This document shows, in pieces, positions 10,716-21,734 of a stretch of 49,942 nt of DNA. Location: the NCBI GenBank assembly GCA_030684935.1, contig JAUXXH010000005.1, forward strand, positions 1 through 49,942. Direction: 5' to 3'. How positions within the stretch are numbered: the first letter of the stretch is position 1; the number at the start of each line of letters is the position of its first letter. The position numbers were made by a program, and so were the translations under genes. The notes under the pieces were generated by a model. That model ran no database searches and had not been told where the DNA came from. It saw nothing but the letters and a program-made list of their open reading frames with translations. This DNA is from Pseudolabrys sp. Lineage in GTDB: Bacteria; Pseudomonadota; Alphaproteobacteria; Rhizobiales; Xanthobacteraceae.

Positions 10716-12032
10716 TTATTCGGCCGGTGTGACGCGCGCTTCGCGGTGCAGGGCGCGCAGCCGCGTCGCCAGCACCTTGTCGATGCGACGGCCATCGAGA
10801 TCGACCACCTCGAAACGCCAGCCATGGGCGGCGATAACCTCGCCGGCCTTCGGCAGGTGGCCGATATGGGCGAGGATGAAGCCGGCCAGCGTCTCGTAGT
10901 CGCGGCGCGGCGGTAGCGTCAGTCCAAGATGGTCGGCCATCTCGTCCGCCGGCAGCGCGCCGGCCAGCAGCCATGATCCGTCGGGGCGCTGGAACGCCTC
11001 GGGATCGTCGCCGCCAGCATCGGCCTTGAAGACGCCGGTGATCGCTTCCAGCATGTCGGCCGGCGTGATGATGCCTTCGAAGTGGCCGTATTCGTCGTAC
11101 ACCAGCGCCATCGGCACATCGGCGTTGCGCAGCACCGTCAACACATCGAGTGCGTCGGCGGCGTCGAGCACGACGGGCGCCGCCCGGATATGGCCGCGGA
11201 TATCCAATGGCTTGCGCGCCAAAGCGGTGGCCAGTAGTTCGCGCGTCTGCACCACGCCGAGCAAGGCATCCACCGACTCGCCGGCCGGCAGCCGCGAATG
11301 CTGGGTCTTTTTCAGCTTGTCGCGGATGACCTTGTCGCTGGCGGTGAGATCGATCCAGTCGACGTCGGTGCGCGGCGTCAGCACGCCGGCGACTGTGCGG
11401 TCGCTGAGCCGCATCACCGCGGTGATCATCTTGCGCTCGTCGGTCTCGATGACGCCGGCGGTTTCGGCTTCGGCGATGATGGTTCTGATCTCCTCGTCGC
11501 TGACGCCGCCGTCCGAGGGCTTGTCCTGGCGCAGCAACTTGAGCAGCGCCCGGCCGGAAAAGTCGAGCAGCCAGACCAGCGGCTTGCCGATCCGCGCCAG
11601 CACCGTCATGGCCGGCGCTACGCGGGCGGCGACGCGCTCCGGATTGCGCAAGGCGATCTGCTTGGGCACCAGTTCGCCGACGATCAGGGAGGCATAGGTG
11701 ATCAGCGCCACGACGATGCCAATGCCGGCGGGTTCTGCGATATAGGCCGGCACCCCAAGACCGGCGAGCACACCGGTCAAGCGGACGCCCAGGGTCACGC
11801 CGGATACGGCGCCCGACACGACCCCGACCAGCGTGATGCCGATCTGAACGGTCGACAGGAAGCGGCCTGGATTCATGGCCAGCGCCAGCGCGCGCCGCGA
11901 GCCATAGACGTTACGATCGATCAAGGCCTTTAGGCGCGCTTGCCGCGACGACACGATCGCCAGTTCGGACATCGCGAGCAGGCCGTTGATCACGATCAGC
12001 GCGGCAACGGCAAAGAGTTCGATATAGACCAT
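10716..12032 (-). CDS. CNNM/CBS-domain membrane protein (HlyC/CorC family transporter)
   Basis: The protein has 438 residues, with the start set at the ATG at 12032 (AGGGA upstream). An N-terminal CNNM (DUF21) transmembrane domain covers about 1-190 (IELFAVAALIVINGLLAMSE; later TYASLIVGELVPKQIALRNP). A CBS pair follows at about 205-335 (TPRTDVDWIDLTASDKVIRD; VYDEYGHFEGIITPADMLEA). The last part is a CorC_HlyC transporter-associated domain. Members are linked to magnesium/cobalt or other divalent ion homeostasis; the older hemolysin name is misleading. It starts 16 bases after marC, so the two probably form an operon. Confidence 0.92.
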   Translation of the reverse strand: MVYIELFAVAALIVINGLLAMSELAIVSSRQARLKALIDRNVYGSRRALALAMNPGRFLSTVQIGITLVGVVSGAVSGVTLGVRLTGVLAGLGVPAYIAEPAGIGIVVALITYASLIVGELVPKQIALRNPERVAARVAPAMTVLARIGKPLVWLLDFSGRALLKLLRQDKPSDGGVSDEEIRTIIAEAETAGVIETDERKMITAVMRLSDRTVAGVLTPRTDVDWIDLTASDKVIRDKLKKTQHSRLPAGESVDALLGVVQTRELLATALARKPLDIRGHIRAAPVVLDAADALDVLTVLRNADVPMALVYDEYGHFEGIITPADMLEAITGVFKADAGGDDPEAFQRPDGSWLLAGALPADEMADHLGLTLPPRRDYETLAGFILAHIGHLPKAGEVIAAHGWRFEVVDLDGRRIDKVLATRLRALHREARVTPAE

Positions 12033-12048
12033 CCGTCCCTTGTTCCCG

Positions 12049-12675
12049 TCAGGCCGCCATCGCCGCCCGCACGCCGTCGATGACGAACTGCACCGCCAGC
12101 GCCGCGAGCAGCACCCCGAACAGGCGCGACAGCACGATATTGGCCGTATTGCCGAGCAATCGGGCGATCGGCGTCGCCAGCACGAAGACGACAAAGCACA
12201 CAGCGAGCACCACGGCGATGACCCCGAGCAGCAGGCCGAGCTGGACCGGGTCGCCGGCGGCCCGGCCGGCCAGCAGCACGGTCGCCGTGATGGCGCCGGG
12301 GCCGGCCATCAGCGGGATGGCGAGCGGGAAGGCGGCGATGTTGCGCACGTGTTCCTCGACCGCTTCCTCGGCCTGGCGCGCCTGGCGCTCGGTGCGCACG
12401 CCGAACACCATTTCCGAGGCAATCGAAAACAGCAGCAGGCCGCCGGCAATGCGGAAGGCCGGCATCGTGATCGACAGCGTGCGCAACAGCCAGTCGCCGA
12501 TCAGCGCGCTGCCGGCCAGAATGATCGCGGCGATCAGACAGGCGCGCAGCGCCACATTGCGGCGGGTCTTCGCCGGCAGATCGCTGGTGATGCCGAGGAA
12601 GGCCGGTACCAGGCCGAGCGGATCGACCACGACCAGCAGCGTGACCAGCGCGGAGATGATGAATTCGAGCGGCAT
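12049..12675 (-). CDS. MarC family integral membrane protein
   Basis: The 208-residue protein has six predicted membrane helices and the family motifs VVVDPLGLVPAFLGIT near the N terminus and AIPLMAGPGAITATVLLAGR in the middle. MarC (UPF0056) proteins sit in the inner membrane; their function is unknown, and the historical link to multiple antibiotic resistance has not held up. The loop between helices 3 and 4 is charged (RTERQARQAEEAVEEHVRN). It is the first gene of a likely two-gene operon with the CNNM gene and is divergent from gyrA. Confidence 0.93.
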   Translation of the reverse strand: MPLEFIISALVTLLVVVDPLGLVPAFLGITSDLPAKTRRNVALRACLIAAIILAGSALIGDWLLRTLSITMPAFRIAGGLLLFSIASEMVFGVRTERQARQAEEAVEEHVRNIAAFPLAIPLMAGPGAITATVLLAGRAAGDPVQLGLLLGVIAVVLAVCFVVFVLATPIARLLGNTANIVLSRLFGVLLAALAVQFVIDGVRAAMAA

Positions 12676-12722
12676 GGCGTGTTCTCAGACTACTCTTTTG
12701 GCGTGCTGCGGGGTCGAAAAAC

Positions 12723-12741
12723 GGCGCCGCGCAGCGGCGCC
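12723..12741. other. perfect hairpin between marC and gyrA
   Basis: GGCGCCGC, a GCA loop and GCGGCGCC form an eight-pair perfect stem next to an A-run. It lies in the divergent promoter region; whether it is a leader structure or a small repeat is unclear. An AT-rich patch suitable for promoters follows at about 12774-12810. Confidence 0.5.
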
Positions 12742-12894
12742 CCTCAGGGCCGGTGCCGGCGCGCGAAAGCTCGTTCTAACATATTGTAATGTAATATAAA
12801 AATAGCCTCGTCGGACCCCGCTTTCGAGTAGCAAAGGCCAATTGAATCAGTTACAAAACTGTCAGAATTAAAAACCGTTTTCGGGATCCCCATC

Positions 12895-15654
<2,760 letters not shown>

Positions 15655-15656
15655 CC

Positions 15657-15781
15657 TTGTCATGGCCGGGCTTGTCCCGGCCATCTCGACAAGGGACGCA
15701 GTGCCAAGCCTACCGGGATGGCCGGGACATAGGCGGTCTCAAAGAACGCCGTTCTTCGAACGGCTATGCCCGGCCATGACA
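15657..15781. repeat. palindromic repeat (BIME-like) after gyrA
   Basis: The block starts with GTCATGGCCGGGCTTGTCCC and closes with an inverted arm, GCCCGGCCATGAC, with further complementary stretches inside. This is the GGCCGGGCTTGTCCCGGCC repeat common in Bradyrhizobium-type genomes. It could serve as a terminator for gyrA. Confidence 0.8.
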
Positions 15782-15806
15782 GGTTGGAGTGAATGCGGTA
15801 GCGCCC

Positions 15807-16421
15807 ATGAACCTCGAACTGTTCTCCGCCTTCCTGCTGTTGACCGTCATCCTGGTGCTGACGCCGGGACCGATCGTGACGCTGGTGATCTCGACCGCGG
15901 CGACGCGCGGCGTGCGCGCCGGGATCATCACGGTCGCCGGCAGCACGCTCGGCAATGCCATCCTGGTCACCGCCATCGCGCTCGGGCTGAACATGGTCAT
16001 TCAGCACGCCGGCGTGATCTTCGAATGGCTGCGCTGGATCGGCGCGGCCTATCTGATCTGGCTCGGCATCCAGGCCTGGCGTCATGCCGGGGAGGCGGCC
16101 GCGGCGGCGCCGCCCGCCGGCCGCGTGCATTTCCGCCGCGGCGTGCTGGTGGCGCTGTCGAATCCCAAGACCATCGCGTTCTTCACGGCCTTCCTGCCGC
16201 AGTTCATCGACCCGGCGCTGCCGGTCGGCCATCAATTGCTGGTGATGTGTTCGGTCGCGGTGACGCTGGCCGCCGTCATCGACTGCGGCTGGGCCATGGC
16301 CGCCGGGGCCGGGCGCCGGTTTCTGTTGCGCAGCGCCAGCGCCAAATGGCTGGACCGGATTTCCGGCCTCGCCTTGATCGGCGGCGGCATCTGGCTGTCG
16401 CTGGCGCGCCGGCCGGGGTAG
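15807..16421 (+). CDS. LysE/RhtB family amino-acid exporter
   Basis: The 204-residue inner-membrane protein has five to six helices and the family hallmark LTPGP at the end of helix 1 (LTVILVLTPGPIVTLVIS). The conserved helix-loop FRRGVLVALSNPKTIAFFTA lies in the middle. Such proteins export basic amino acids, homoserine lactones or related compounds; the substrate cannot be told. I chose the ATG at 15807, which gives the standard family N terminus; a GTG at 15789 would add six residues. It is convergent with the ankyrin gene (three bases apart). Confidence 0.92.
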   Translation: MNLELFSAFLLLTVILVLTPGPIVTLVISTAATRGVRAGIITVAGSTLGNAILVTAIALGLNMVIQHAGVIFEWLRWIGAAYLIWLGIQAWRHAGEAAAAAPPAGRVHFRRGVLVALSNPKTIAFFTAFLPQFIDPALPVGHQLLVMCSVAVTLAAVIDCGWAMAAGAGRRFLLRSASAKWLDRISGLALIGGGIWLSLARRPG

Positions 16422-16424
16422 GGC

Positions 16425-17102
16425 TCAGCGGGCGCCGGCCGCTTCCAGAATGGCCACCATCTCCGCAAAGCCCCGCTTGCGCGCCAGCGCCAGCGGCGTG
16501 TCGCCATGGCGGTCGGCGAGGTTGACGTTGGCGCCGGCCTTGACCAGGGCGCTGAGCGTGGCGGTGTGACGTGGACCTCCATTGCCAAGCACGATCGACT
16601 CGATCAGCGCGGTCCAGCCCAGATTGTTGACGTGATCGAGCGGTGCGCCGGCCGCGATCAGCACGCGCACGACCGCGTCGTGGCCGAGATGGGCGGCCGC
16701 GATCAGCGCCGTGCCCTGATAAGGACTGGTGATGTTGGTGGCCTTGGCCCCGCCGGCCAGCGCCACGTTCAGCATCTCCACATCGTCGGCGACCGAAGCG
16801 ATGGTGACGATGTCATATTGCTGCGCTTCCAGCGCGTTCGGATCGGCGCCGAGCCGCATCAGTGCCCGCGCGGCGTCATTCTGGCGGCGGTAGGCGGCCA
16901 CATGCAAAGGCGTACGGCCATGGCTGTCGCGGGCGTCGATCGGCGCGCCTGCCTTGACCAGCCGCCCAATCGCCGCCGTGTCGCCTTGGGCGGCCGCGGC
17001 ATGCAGGCCGCGATAGGCCTCGAGTTCGGCAGACGATGGCGGCACCTGGGCGAGGGCGGGAACGGCCATAATCACGAAAAGCAGGCTCAGCAGCATTTTC
17101 AT
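16425..17102 (-). CDS. secreted ankyrin-repeat protein
   Basis: The 225-residue protein has a cleavable signal peptide (MKMLLSLLFVIMAVPALAQ) and five to six ankyrin repeats (GLHAAAAQGDTAAIGRLVKA; GRTPLHVAAYRRQNDAARAL; GTALIAAAHLGHDAVVRVLI; GDTPLALARKRGFAEMVAIL). A periplasmic protein-binding role is likely; the partner is unknown. The only Shine-Dalgarno candidate, GGGGA at 17131-17135 read on the minus strand, is inside the 3' part of the terminator hairpin that lies immediately before the start codon, with the U-run as the spacer. Transcripts reading through from the small upstream gene would therefore hide the ribosome site. Confidence 0.9.
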   Translation of the reverse strand: MKMLLSLLFVIMAVPALAQVPPSSAELEAYRGLHAAAAQGDTAAIGRLVKAGAPIDARDSHGRTPLHVAAYRRQNDAARALMRLGADPNALEAQQYDIVTIASVADDVEMLNVALAGGAKATNITSPYQGTALIAAAHLGHDAVVRVLIAAGAPLDHVNNLGWTALIESIVLGNGGPRHTATLSALVKAGANVNLADRHGDTPLALARKRGFAEMVAILEAAGAR

Positions 17103-17135
17103 AAAAAAATCCCCGGACGATATCCCGTCCGGGGA
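17103..17135 (-). terminator. strong Rho-independent terminator directly before the ankyrin gene
   Basis: On the minus strand a perfect ten-pair stem (arms at 17126-17135 and 17110-17119, beginning TCCCCGGACG) with a six-base loop is followed by seven T. It ends one base before the ATG-containing codon of the ankyrin gene. It terminates the 17173-17400 gene. Confidence 0.88.
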
Positions 17136-17172
17136 CCAACACCGCGCGAGGCGGCCTATTCGTTTGGGGCGC

Positions 17173-17400
17173 TTAGCGGCCCGGCAGGCGGTCGGTGGTG
17201 ACCAGCCGGATTTTCGGGTTGCCGACCGAGGTGCCGACGCAGTTCAGGTAGGGCCAGGCCTGCTGGGTACACTGCTTCAGGACGGCCTGATCCGGCTTGT
17301 CGAGCGGGCCGGCGTCAACCGGCGCGCCCGGCGCCAGAAACAGCGTGAAAACGGCGGCAACGGCGGCGGCGGTCAAAACGGCTGAGATGGTCTTGAGCAT
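17173..17400 (-). CDS. small secreted protein with C-x6-WPY-x2-C-type motif
   Basis: The 75-residue protein has an N-terminal signal peptide or anchor (MLKTISAVLTAAAVAAVFTL) and a short mature part with CTQQAWPYLNC, then NPKIRLVTTDRLPGR. Similar small alphaproteobacterial periplasmic proteins share a Cys...QxWPY...Cys core that probably forms one disulfide; no function is known to me. AGGGGA lies eight bases upstream of the ATG. A strong terminator follows. It is divergent from coaD. Confidence 0.8.
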   Translation of the reverse strand: MLKTISAVLTAAAVAAVFTLFLAPGAPVDAGPLDKPDQAVLKQCTQQAWPYLNCVGTSVGNPKIRLVTTDRLPGR

Positions 17401-17577
17401 GGCAGTCCCCTGTCCTTGACGGTTCGACTGTGTGTCGTCCGGCAGGCTCGATCGGTTCAAATGTGCAGCGTGTGTTCGCGGTACTAACGAGCCAAAGTCA
17501 AAAAGGTTCAGGGCCTGACCAAATAACGGCAAATCGATGGTCTTGCCGGAGGCCGGCGGGCGGGCTAGACCGCCTTT

Positions 17578-18075
17578 ATGCCGAGAATCGCGCTCTATGC
17601 GGGCTCTTTCGACCCGGTGACCAACGGCCACCTCGACGTGGTTCGGAATGCCGTGCGGCTGGCCGACCGCCTGGTGATCGCCATCGGGGTGCACCCGGGC
17701 AAGGCGCCGCTGTTTTCGACCGAGGACCGGCTGGCGATGCTGCAGGAGGTCTGCGGACCGCTGGCGCGGGAGGCCGGCTGTGAGCTTTCCAGCGTCACCT
17801 TTTCCGGGCTGGTGATCGAGGCCGCACGCGAAGCCGGCGCCACGGTGCTGATCCGCGGCCTGCGCGACGGCACCGATTTCAATTACGAAATGCAGATGGC
17901 GGGCATGAACGCGGCGATGGCGCCGGCGATCCAGACGGTGTTTCTGCCGGCCTCGCCGGCGGTGCGCCCGATCACCGCCACATTGGTCCGCCAGATCGCG
18001 GCCATGGGCGGCGACGTGTCGTCCTTTGTGCCGGCGGCGGTGGCTGCGCGGCTGAAGCAGAAATTCGCCAAGTAA
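17578..18075 (+). CDS. coaD: phosphopantetheine adenylyltransferase
   Basis: CoaD makes dephospho-CoA from 4'-phosphopantetheine and ATP, the penultimate step of coenzyme A synthesis. The 165-residue protein has the nucleotidyltransferase motif [10 protein letters not shown] (9-18), the middle [20 protein letters not shown] stretch and the C-terminal [20 protein letters not shown]. In the last motif the usual ISS is ITA, a conservative variation. It is followed by two cyclophilin genes in the same direction; the first begins 32 bases later. Confidence 0.97.
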   Translation: MPRIALYAGSFDPVTNGHLDVVRNAVRLADRLVIAIGVHPGKAPLFSTEDRLAMLQEVCGPLAREAGCELSSVTFSGLVIEAAREAGATVLIRGLRDGTDFNYEMQMAGMNAAMAPAIQTVFLPASPAVRPITATLVRQIAAMGGDVSSFVPAAVAARLKQKFAK

Positions 18076-18107
18076 GCGCCATTGCAAACTCAATTCCGGG
18101 AGAGACC

Positions 18108-18653
18108 ATGATCCGCATTCTCGCCGTTGCCGCTGCGCTGATCTGCGCCGTGCCCGCCGCCGCCCAGGTCAAGCTGCCGGCCGGGGCCGATCCCCAGAAC
18201 ACGCTGCTGCTCGACACCCGGCATGGCCGCGTCGTCATCAAGCTGCGCAACGACCTGGCGCCGCAACACGCCGAACGGCTCAAGACGCTGACCCGCGAAG
18301 GCTTCTATGACAACGTGCCGTTTCACCGCGTGATCGCCAACTTCATGGCCCAGACCGGCGACGGCGGCAAAGGCGACGGCACCGGCGGCTCCAAGTATCC
18401 CAATTTGCCGGCCGAATTCACGCAGACGCCGTTCAGGCGCGGCACCGTCGGCATGGCGCGCTCCAGCGCGCCGAATTCCGCCAACTCGCAGTTCTTCATC
18501 ATGTATGGCGACGGCTCGTTCCTGAACGGCCAGTACACCGTGATCGGCGAGGTGCTGTCCGGCATGGACGCGGTCGACAAGATCAAGAAGGGCGAGCCGG
18601 TGCGGGATCCTGACCTGATCGTGAAAATGCAGGTTGCCGCCGACGCGAAATAA
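18108..18653 (+). CDS. periplasmic peptidyl-prolyl cis-trans isomerase (cyclophilin type)
   Basis: A PpiA-like cyclophilin that assists folding of exported proteins. The 181-residue protein starts with a signal peptide (MIRILAVAAALICAVPAAAQ). The cyclophilin core follows: FYDNVPFHRVIANFMAQTGD, the GTVGMARSSAPNSANSQFFI active-site stretch (Arg and Gln-Phe-Phe) and GQYTVIGEVLSGMDAVDKIK. GGGAGA is the ribosome site. The next gene is its cytoplasmic counterpart, so one duplication probably served both compartments. Confidence 0.94.
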   Translation: MIRILAVAAALICAVPAAAQVKLPAGADPQNTLLLDTRHGRVVIKLRNDLAPQHAERLKTLTREGFYDNVPFHRVIANFMAQTGDGGKGDGTGGSKYPNLPAEFTQTPFRRGTVGMARSSAPNSANSQFFIMYGDGSFLNGQYTVIGEVLSGMDAVDKIKKGEPVRDPDLIVKMQVAADAK

Positions 18654-18695
18654 TTCGCGATTGCAAATTCAAAAACTCAAAAAGAGAGAACGACA

Positions 18696-19151
18696 ATGGC
18701 CAAGCCGGAAGACACGCTGACGCTCGAAACCACCAAGGGCAATGTGGTGATCGCCATGCGCCCCGACCTCGCGCCGGGCCACGTCGCCCGCATCAAGGAG
18801 CTGGTCAAGGAAGGCTTCTATGACGGCATTGTATTCCACCGCGTGATCGACGGCTTCATGGCGCAGACCGGCTGCCCGCAGGGCACCGGCACCGGCGGCT
18901 CGGGCAAGAAACTCAAGGCCGAATTCAACAAGGAGCCGCACGTGCGCGGCACCGTGTCGATGGCGCGCGCCTCCAACCCGGATTCCGGCGACAGCCAGTT
19001 CTTCATCTGCTTCGACGACGCGACCTTCCTCGACAACCAGTACACTGCCTGGGGCACCGTCCTCGAGGGCAGGGAAAACGTCGACAAGATCAAGAAGGGC
19101 GAGCCGGTCTCCAACCCGGACAAGATCATCAAGGCGAGCCTTGGGGCGTGA
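18696..19151 (+). CDS. cytoplasmic peptidyl-prolyl cis-trans isomerase (cyclophilin type)
   Basis: The 151-residue PpiB-like cyclophilin has no signal peptide. Core motifs are FYDGIVFHRVIDGFMAQTGC, GTVSMARASNPDSGDSQFFI and NQYTAWGTVLEGRENVDKIK. It lies 42 bases after the periplasmic paralogue and is very similar in its core. AAAGAGAGAACGACA precedes the ATG. It is probably in one transcript with coaD and the first cyclophilin; a long palindromic repeat follows before queA. Confidence 0.94.
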   Translation: MAKPEDTLTLETTKGNVVIAMRPDLAPGHVARIKELVKEGFYDGIVFHRVIDGFMAQTGCPQGTGTGGSGKKLKAEFNKEPHVRGTVSMARASNPDSGDSQFFICFDDATFLDNQYTAWGTVLEGRENVDKIKKGEPVSNPDKIIKASLGA

Positions 19152-19161
19152 ACTTTTCTAA

Positions 19162-19309
19162 CCCTCTCCCCTTGTGGGAGAGGGTGGTTCCGAGCAAAGC
19201 GAGGAACCGGGTGAGGGGGCTCGTTTCGTTTCTCGTTCCCCCTCACCCGGCTCATTGCTCGCTGCGCTCGCAACTCGCCACCCTCTCCCACAAGGGGAGA
19301 GGGTAAGAA
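19162..19309. repeat. long palindromic repeat between cyclophilin and queA genes
   Basis: The outer arms are ACCCTCTCCCCTTGTGGGAG and its inverse CTCCCACAAGGGGAGAGGGT. Inner arms around GGGTGAGGGGG and CCCCCTCACCC enclose a GCGAGCGCAGCGAGC-type stem. It belongs to the same family as the element inside uvrA. It may terminate the cyclophilin operon. Confidence 0.85.
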
Positions 19310-19315
19310 GACACC

Positions 19316-20386
19316 ATGCGCACCGATCTCTTCGACTTCGATCTTCCCGCCGACCGCATTGCCCTGCGGCCGGCCAGCCCGCGTGACTCAGCGCGGCTGC
19401 TGGTGGTGAAGCCTGAGCTCGACGACCGCTCCTTCCGTGATCTGCCGGACCTGCTCCAGCCCGGCGACTGCCTGGTGGTCAACGACTCGCGGGTGATCGC
19501 CGCGCGGCTGAAGGGGCGGCGGATCGGCCGGGGCACCACCGAGCCGCAGATCGAGGCGACATTGCACAAGCGGCTGGACGGCTCGCGCTGGCGCGCCTTC
19601 ATCCTCGGCGCCCGCAAGGTCGAAGCCGGCGATACGCTGCGCTTTGGCGACGAAGGGCAGGTGTGTTTCCTTGGCCAGCTCGATGCTAAAGTTTCACAGA
19701 AAGATGAAGGGGGCGAAGTAACCCTCTCATTTTCCTTTCATGGGCCGATTCTGGACCAGGCCATCGCCGAGCGCGGCGAGATGCCTTTGCCGCCCTATAT
19801 CGCCGCCCGGCGCAAGCCGGACGTGCAGGATCGCACCGACTACCAGACGGCTTTCGCAACCGAGGACGGTTCGGTGGCGGCGCCAACCGCCGGCTTGCAC
19901 TTCACACCGGCGCTGCTGGAGCGGCTCGCTGCCCGGGGCGTGGCCCTCCACAAGGTGACCCTGCATGTCGGCGCCGGCACCTTCCTGCCGGTGAAGGCCG
20001 ACGACACCGCCGACCACAAAATGCATGCCGAATTCGGCACCCTGACCGCCGAGACCGCCGATGCACTGAGTGCCGCGCGCGCCCGGGGCGGGCGGATCGT
20101 GGCGGTCGGCTCGACCGCGCTGCGGACGCTGGAGACGGCGGCTGGCGAAGATGGCCAATTGCGCGCCTTCTCCGGCGACACCGCCATCTTCATCACGCCG
20201 GGCTACCGCTTCAAGGCAGTCGACCTGATGCTGACCAATTTCCATCTGCCGCGCTCGACGCTGTTCATGCTGGTGGCAGCCTTCAGCGGGCTGGAAACCA
20301 TGCAGAAAGCCTACGCCCACGCCATCGCCAGCGGGTACCGGTTCTATTCCTACGGCGATGCCTGTTTGTTGTATCCGCAGCGGTGA
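19316..20386 (+). CDS. queA: S-adenosylmethionine:tRNA ribosyltransferase-isomerase
   Basis: QueA transfers the ribosyl part of SAM to preQ1 in tRNA, making epoxyqueuosine. The 356-residue protein begins [20 protein letters not shown] and contains [20 protein letters not shown], the catalytic-core [20 protein letters not shown] and [14 protein letters not shown], and the C-terminal [20 protein letters not shown]. It precedes tgt, which carries out the preceding step of the pathway, with a repeat between them. Confidence 0.98.
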   Translation: MRTDLFDFDLPADRIALRPASPRDSARLLVVKPELDDRSFRDLPDLLQPGDCLVVNDSRVIAARLKGRRIGRGTTEPQIEATLHKRLDGSRWRAFILGARKVEAGDTLRFGDEGQVCFLGQLDAKVSQKDEGGEVTLSFSFHGPILDQAIAERGEMPLPPYIAARRKPDVQDRTDYQTAFATEDGSVAAPTAGLHFTPALLERLAARGVALHKVTLHVGAGTFLPVKADDTADHKMHAEFGTLTAETADALSAARARGGRIVAVGSTALRTLETAAGEDGQLRAFSGDTAIFITPGYRFKAVDLMLTNFHLPRSTLFMLVAAFSGLETMQKAYAHAIASGYRFYSYGDACLLYPQR

Positions 20387-20392
20387 GGTACG

Positions 20393-20515
20393 TGTCCCGG
20401 ACGCATCGCGCCGCTCGCGGCGCGGTGCAGCGCCGGGACCGTTACGGCCCCGTGACGATCCCGGGTCTGCGGCGCACCACCAAGGGGTGCTGCGCCGCGC
20501 CCGGGAAAAGCAGCC
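20393..20515. repeat. palindromic repeat between queA and tgt
   Basis: GTCCCGGACGC... and ...CGCGCCCGGGA arms enclose CGCGCCGCTCGCGGCGCGG and a GGCGCACCACCAAGGGGTGC stem. It is a further palindromic class of this genome, lying inside a likely queA-tgt transcript. Confidence 0.6.
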
Positions 20516-20529
20516 GCCTGAAAGCCAGA

Positions 20530-21669
20530 ATGACCGAACCGTTCTCCTTCACCCTCAAAGCCACCGACGGCGCCGCCCGGCGCGGCGAGGTGACGACGCC
20601 GCACGGCCGGGTGCAGACGCCGGCCTTCATGCCGGTCGGCACCCAGGCGACGGTGAAGGGACTGGCCCCCGAAGCGGTGGCGGCGACCGGCGCCGAAATC
20701 GTGCTCGGCAACACCTATCATTTGATGCTGCGCCCCGGTGCCGAACGCATCGCCGCGCTCGGCGGCCTGCACATATTCATGAACTGGCCGAAGCCGATTT
20801 TGACCGACTCCGGCGGCTTTCAGGTGATGTCGCTGTCCAGCCTGCGCAAGCTGACCGAGAAAGGCGTCACCTTCAAATCGCATCTCGACGGCGCCATGTA
20901 CGATCTCACGCCCGAGCGCTCCATCGAAATCCAGGCGCTGCTCGGCACCGACATCACCATGCAGCTCGACGAATGCCTGCGGCTTCCGGCGACGCGCGAC
21001 GAGATCGAGCGTGCCATGCAACTGTCGCTGCGCTGGGGCGAACGCTCCAAGCGCGCCTTCGAGGCGCGGGCGCGCGACGGCTACGCGCTGTTCGGCATCG
21101 TCCAGGGCGGCGACGATATTCCCTTGCGGCAGGCCAGCGCCCGGGGCCTGACCAACATCGGCTTCCACGGTTACGCCATTGGCGGGCTGGCGGTGGGCGA
21201 GCCGCAAGATGTCATGCTGAAGGTGGTCGAGGAAACGACACCAGCTTTGCCGGCGGATTGCCCGCGCTACCTGATGGGCGTCGGCACGCCGCACGACATG
21301 CTGGAGGCGGTCAAGCGCGGCGTCGACATGTTCGATTGCGTGATGCCGACCCGCAACGGCCGCCACGGCATGGCGTTCACGGGGCGGGGCCCCGTCAATC
21401 TGTCCAATGCACGGCATGCCGACGATCCCCGGCCGCTCGACGAAGACAGCGTCCACCCTGCAGCGCGCATCTATTCGCGCGCATACCTGCACCACCTGAC
21501 CAAGGCGGGCGAGATGCTGGGGCAGGTGCTGCTGTCGACCATCAACATTGCCTATTACCAGGCGCTGATGGCCGGCATGCGCGAGGCGATCGCGGCCGGC
21601 GGCTTTGCCGGGTACCATGCCGCCACCATGGCGGGATGGGAGCAGGGCGATATTTCGCCGCGGAACTGA
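20530..21669 (+). CDS. tgt: queuine tRNA-guanine transglycosylase
   Basis: Tgt exchanges guanine-34 of Asp, Asn, His and Tyr tRNAs for preQ1. The 379-residue protein has [20 protein letters not shown], the [10 protein letters not shown] stretch with the catalytic Asp, the GIVQGG substrate loop and [17 protein letters not shown] with the nucleophile Asp. The zinc site is unusual: where well-studied Tgt enzymes have a CxCxxC motif before YSRAYLHHL, this one reads [20 protein letters not shown] with no cysteine. The histidine after it is kept. Such degeneration may be common in Rhizobiales; I cannot check. The start at 20530 gives the family N terminus. Confidence 0.97.
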   Translation: MTEPFSFTLKATDGAARRGEVTTPHGRVQTPAFMPVGTQATVKGLAPEAVAATGAEIVLGNTYHLMLRPGAERIAALGGLHIFMNWPKPILTDSGGFQVMSLSSLRKLTEKGVTFKSHLDGAMYDLTPERSIEIQALLGTDITMQLDECLRLPATRDEIERAMQLSLRWGERSKRAFEARARDGYALFGIVQGGDDIPLRQASARGLTNIGFHGYAIGGLAVGEPQDVMLKVVEETTPALPADCPRYLMGVGTPHDMLEAVKRGVDMFDCVMPTRNGRHGMAFTGRGPVNLSNARHADDPRPLDEDSVHPAARIYSRAYLHHLTKAGEMLGQVLLSTINIAYYQALMAGMREAIAAGGFAGYHAATMAGWEQGDISPRN

Positions 21670-21734
21670 GGAATGCCGAGGGTTGTGTCACCGCCCCCCC
21701 TTCGGTATGCCACCCCGGCACGCAAAGGACGCCC

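Noticed and set aside
12016..12194. A longer start for the CNNM gene up to 12194
   Set aside because: The added residues are Cys/Arg/Ser-rich and overlap the end of marC in another frame; the ATG at 12032 has AGGGA upstream and gives the normal N terminus.
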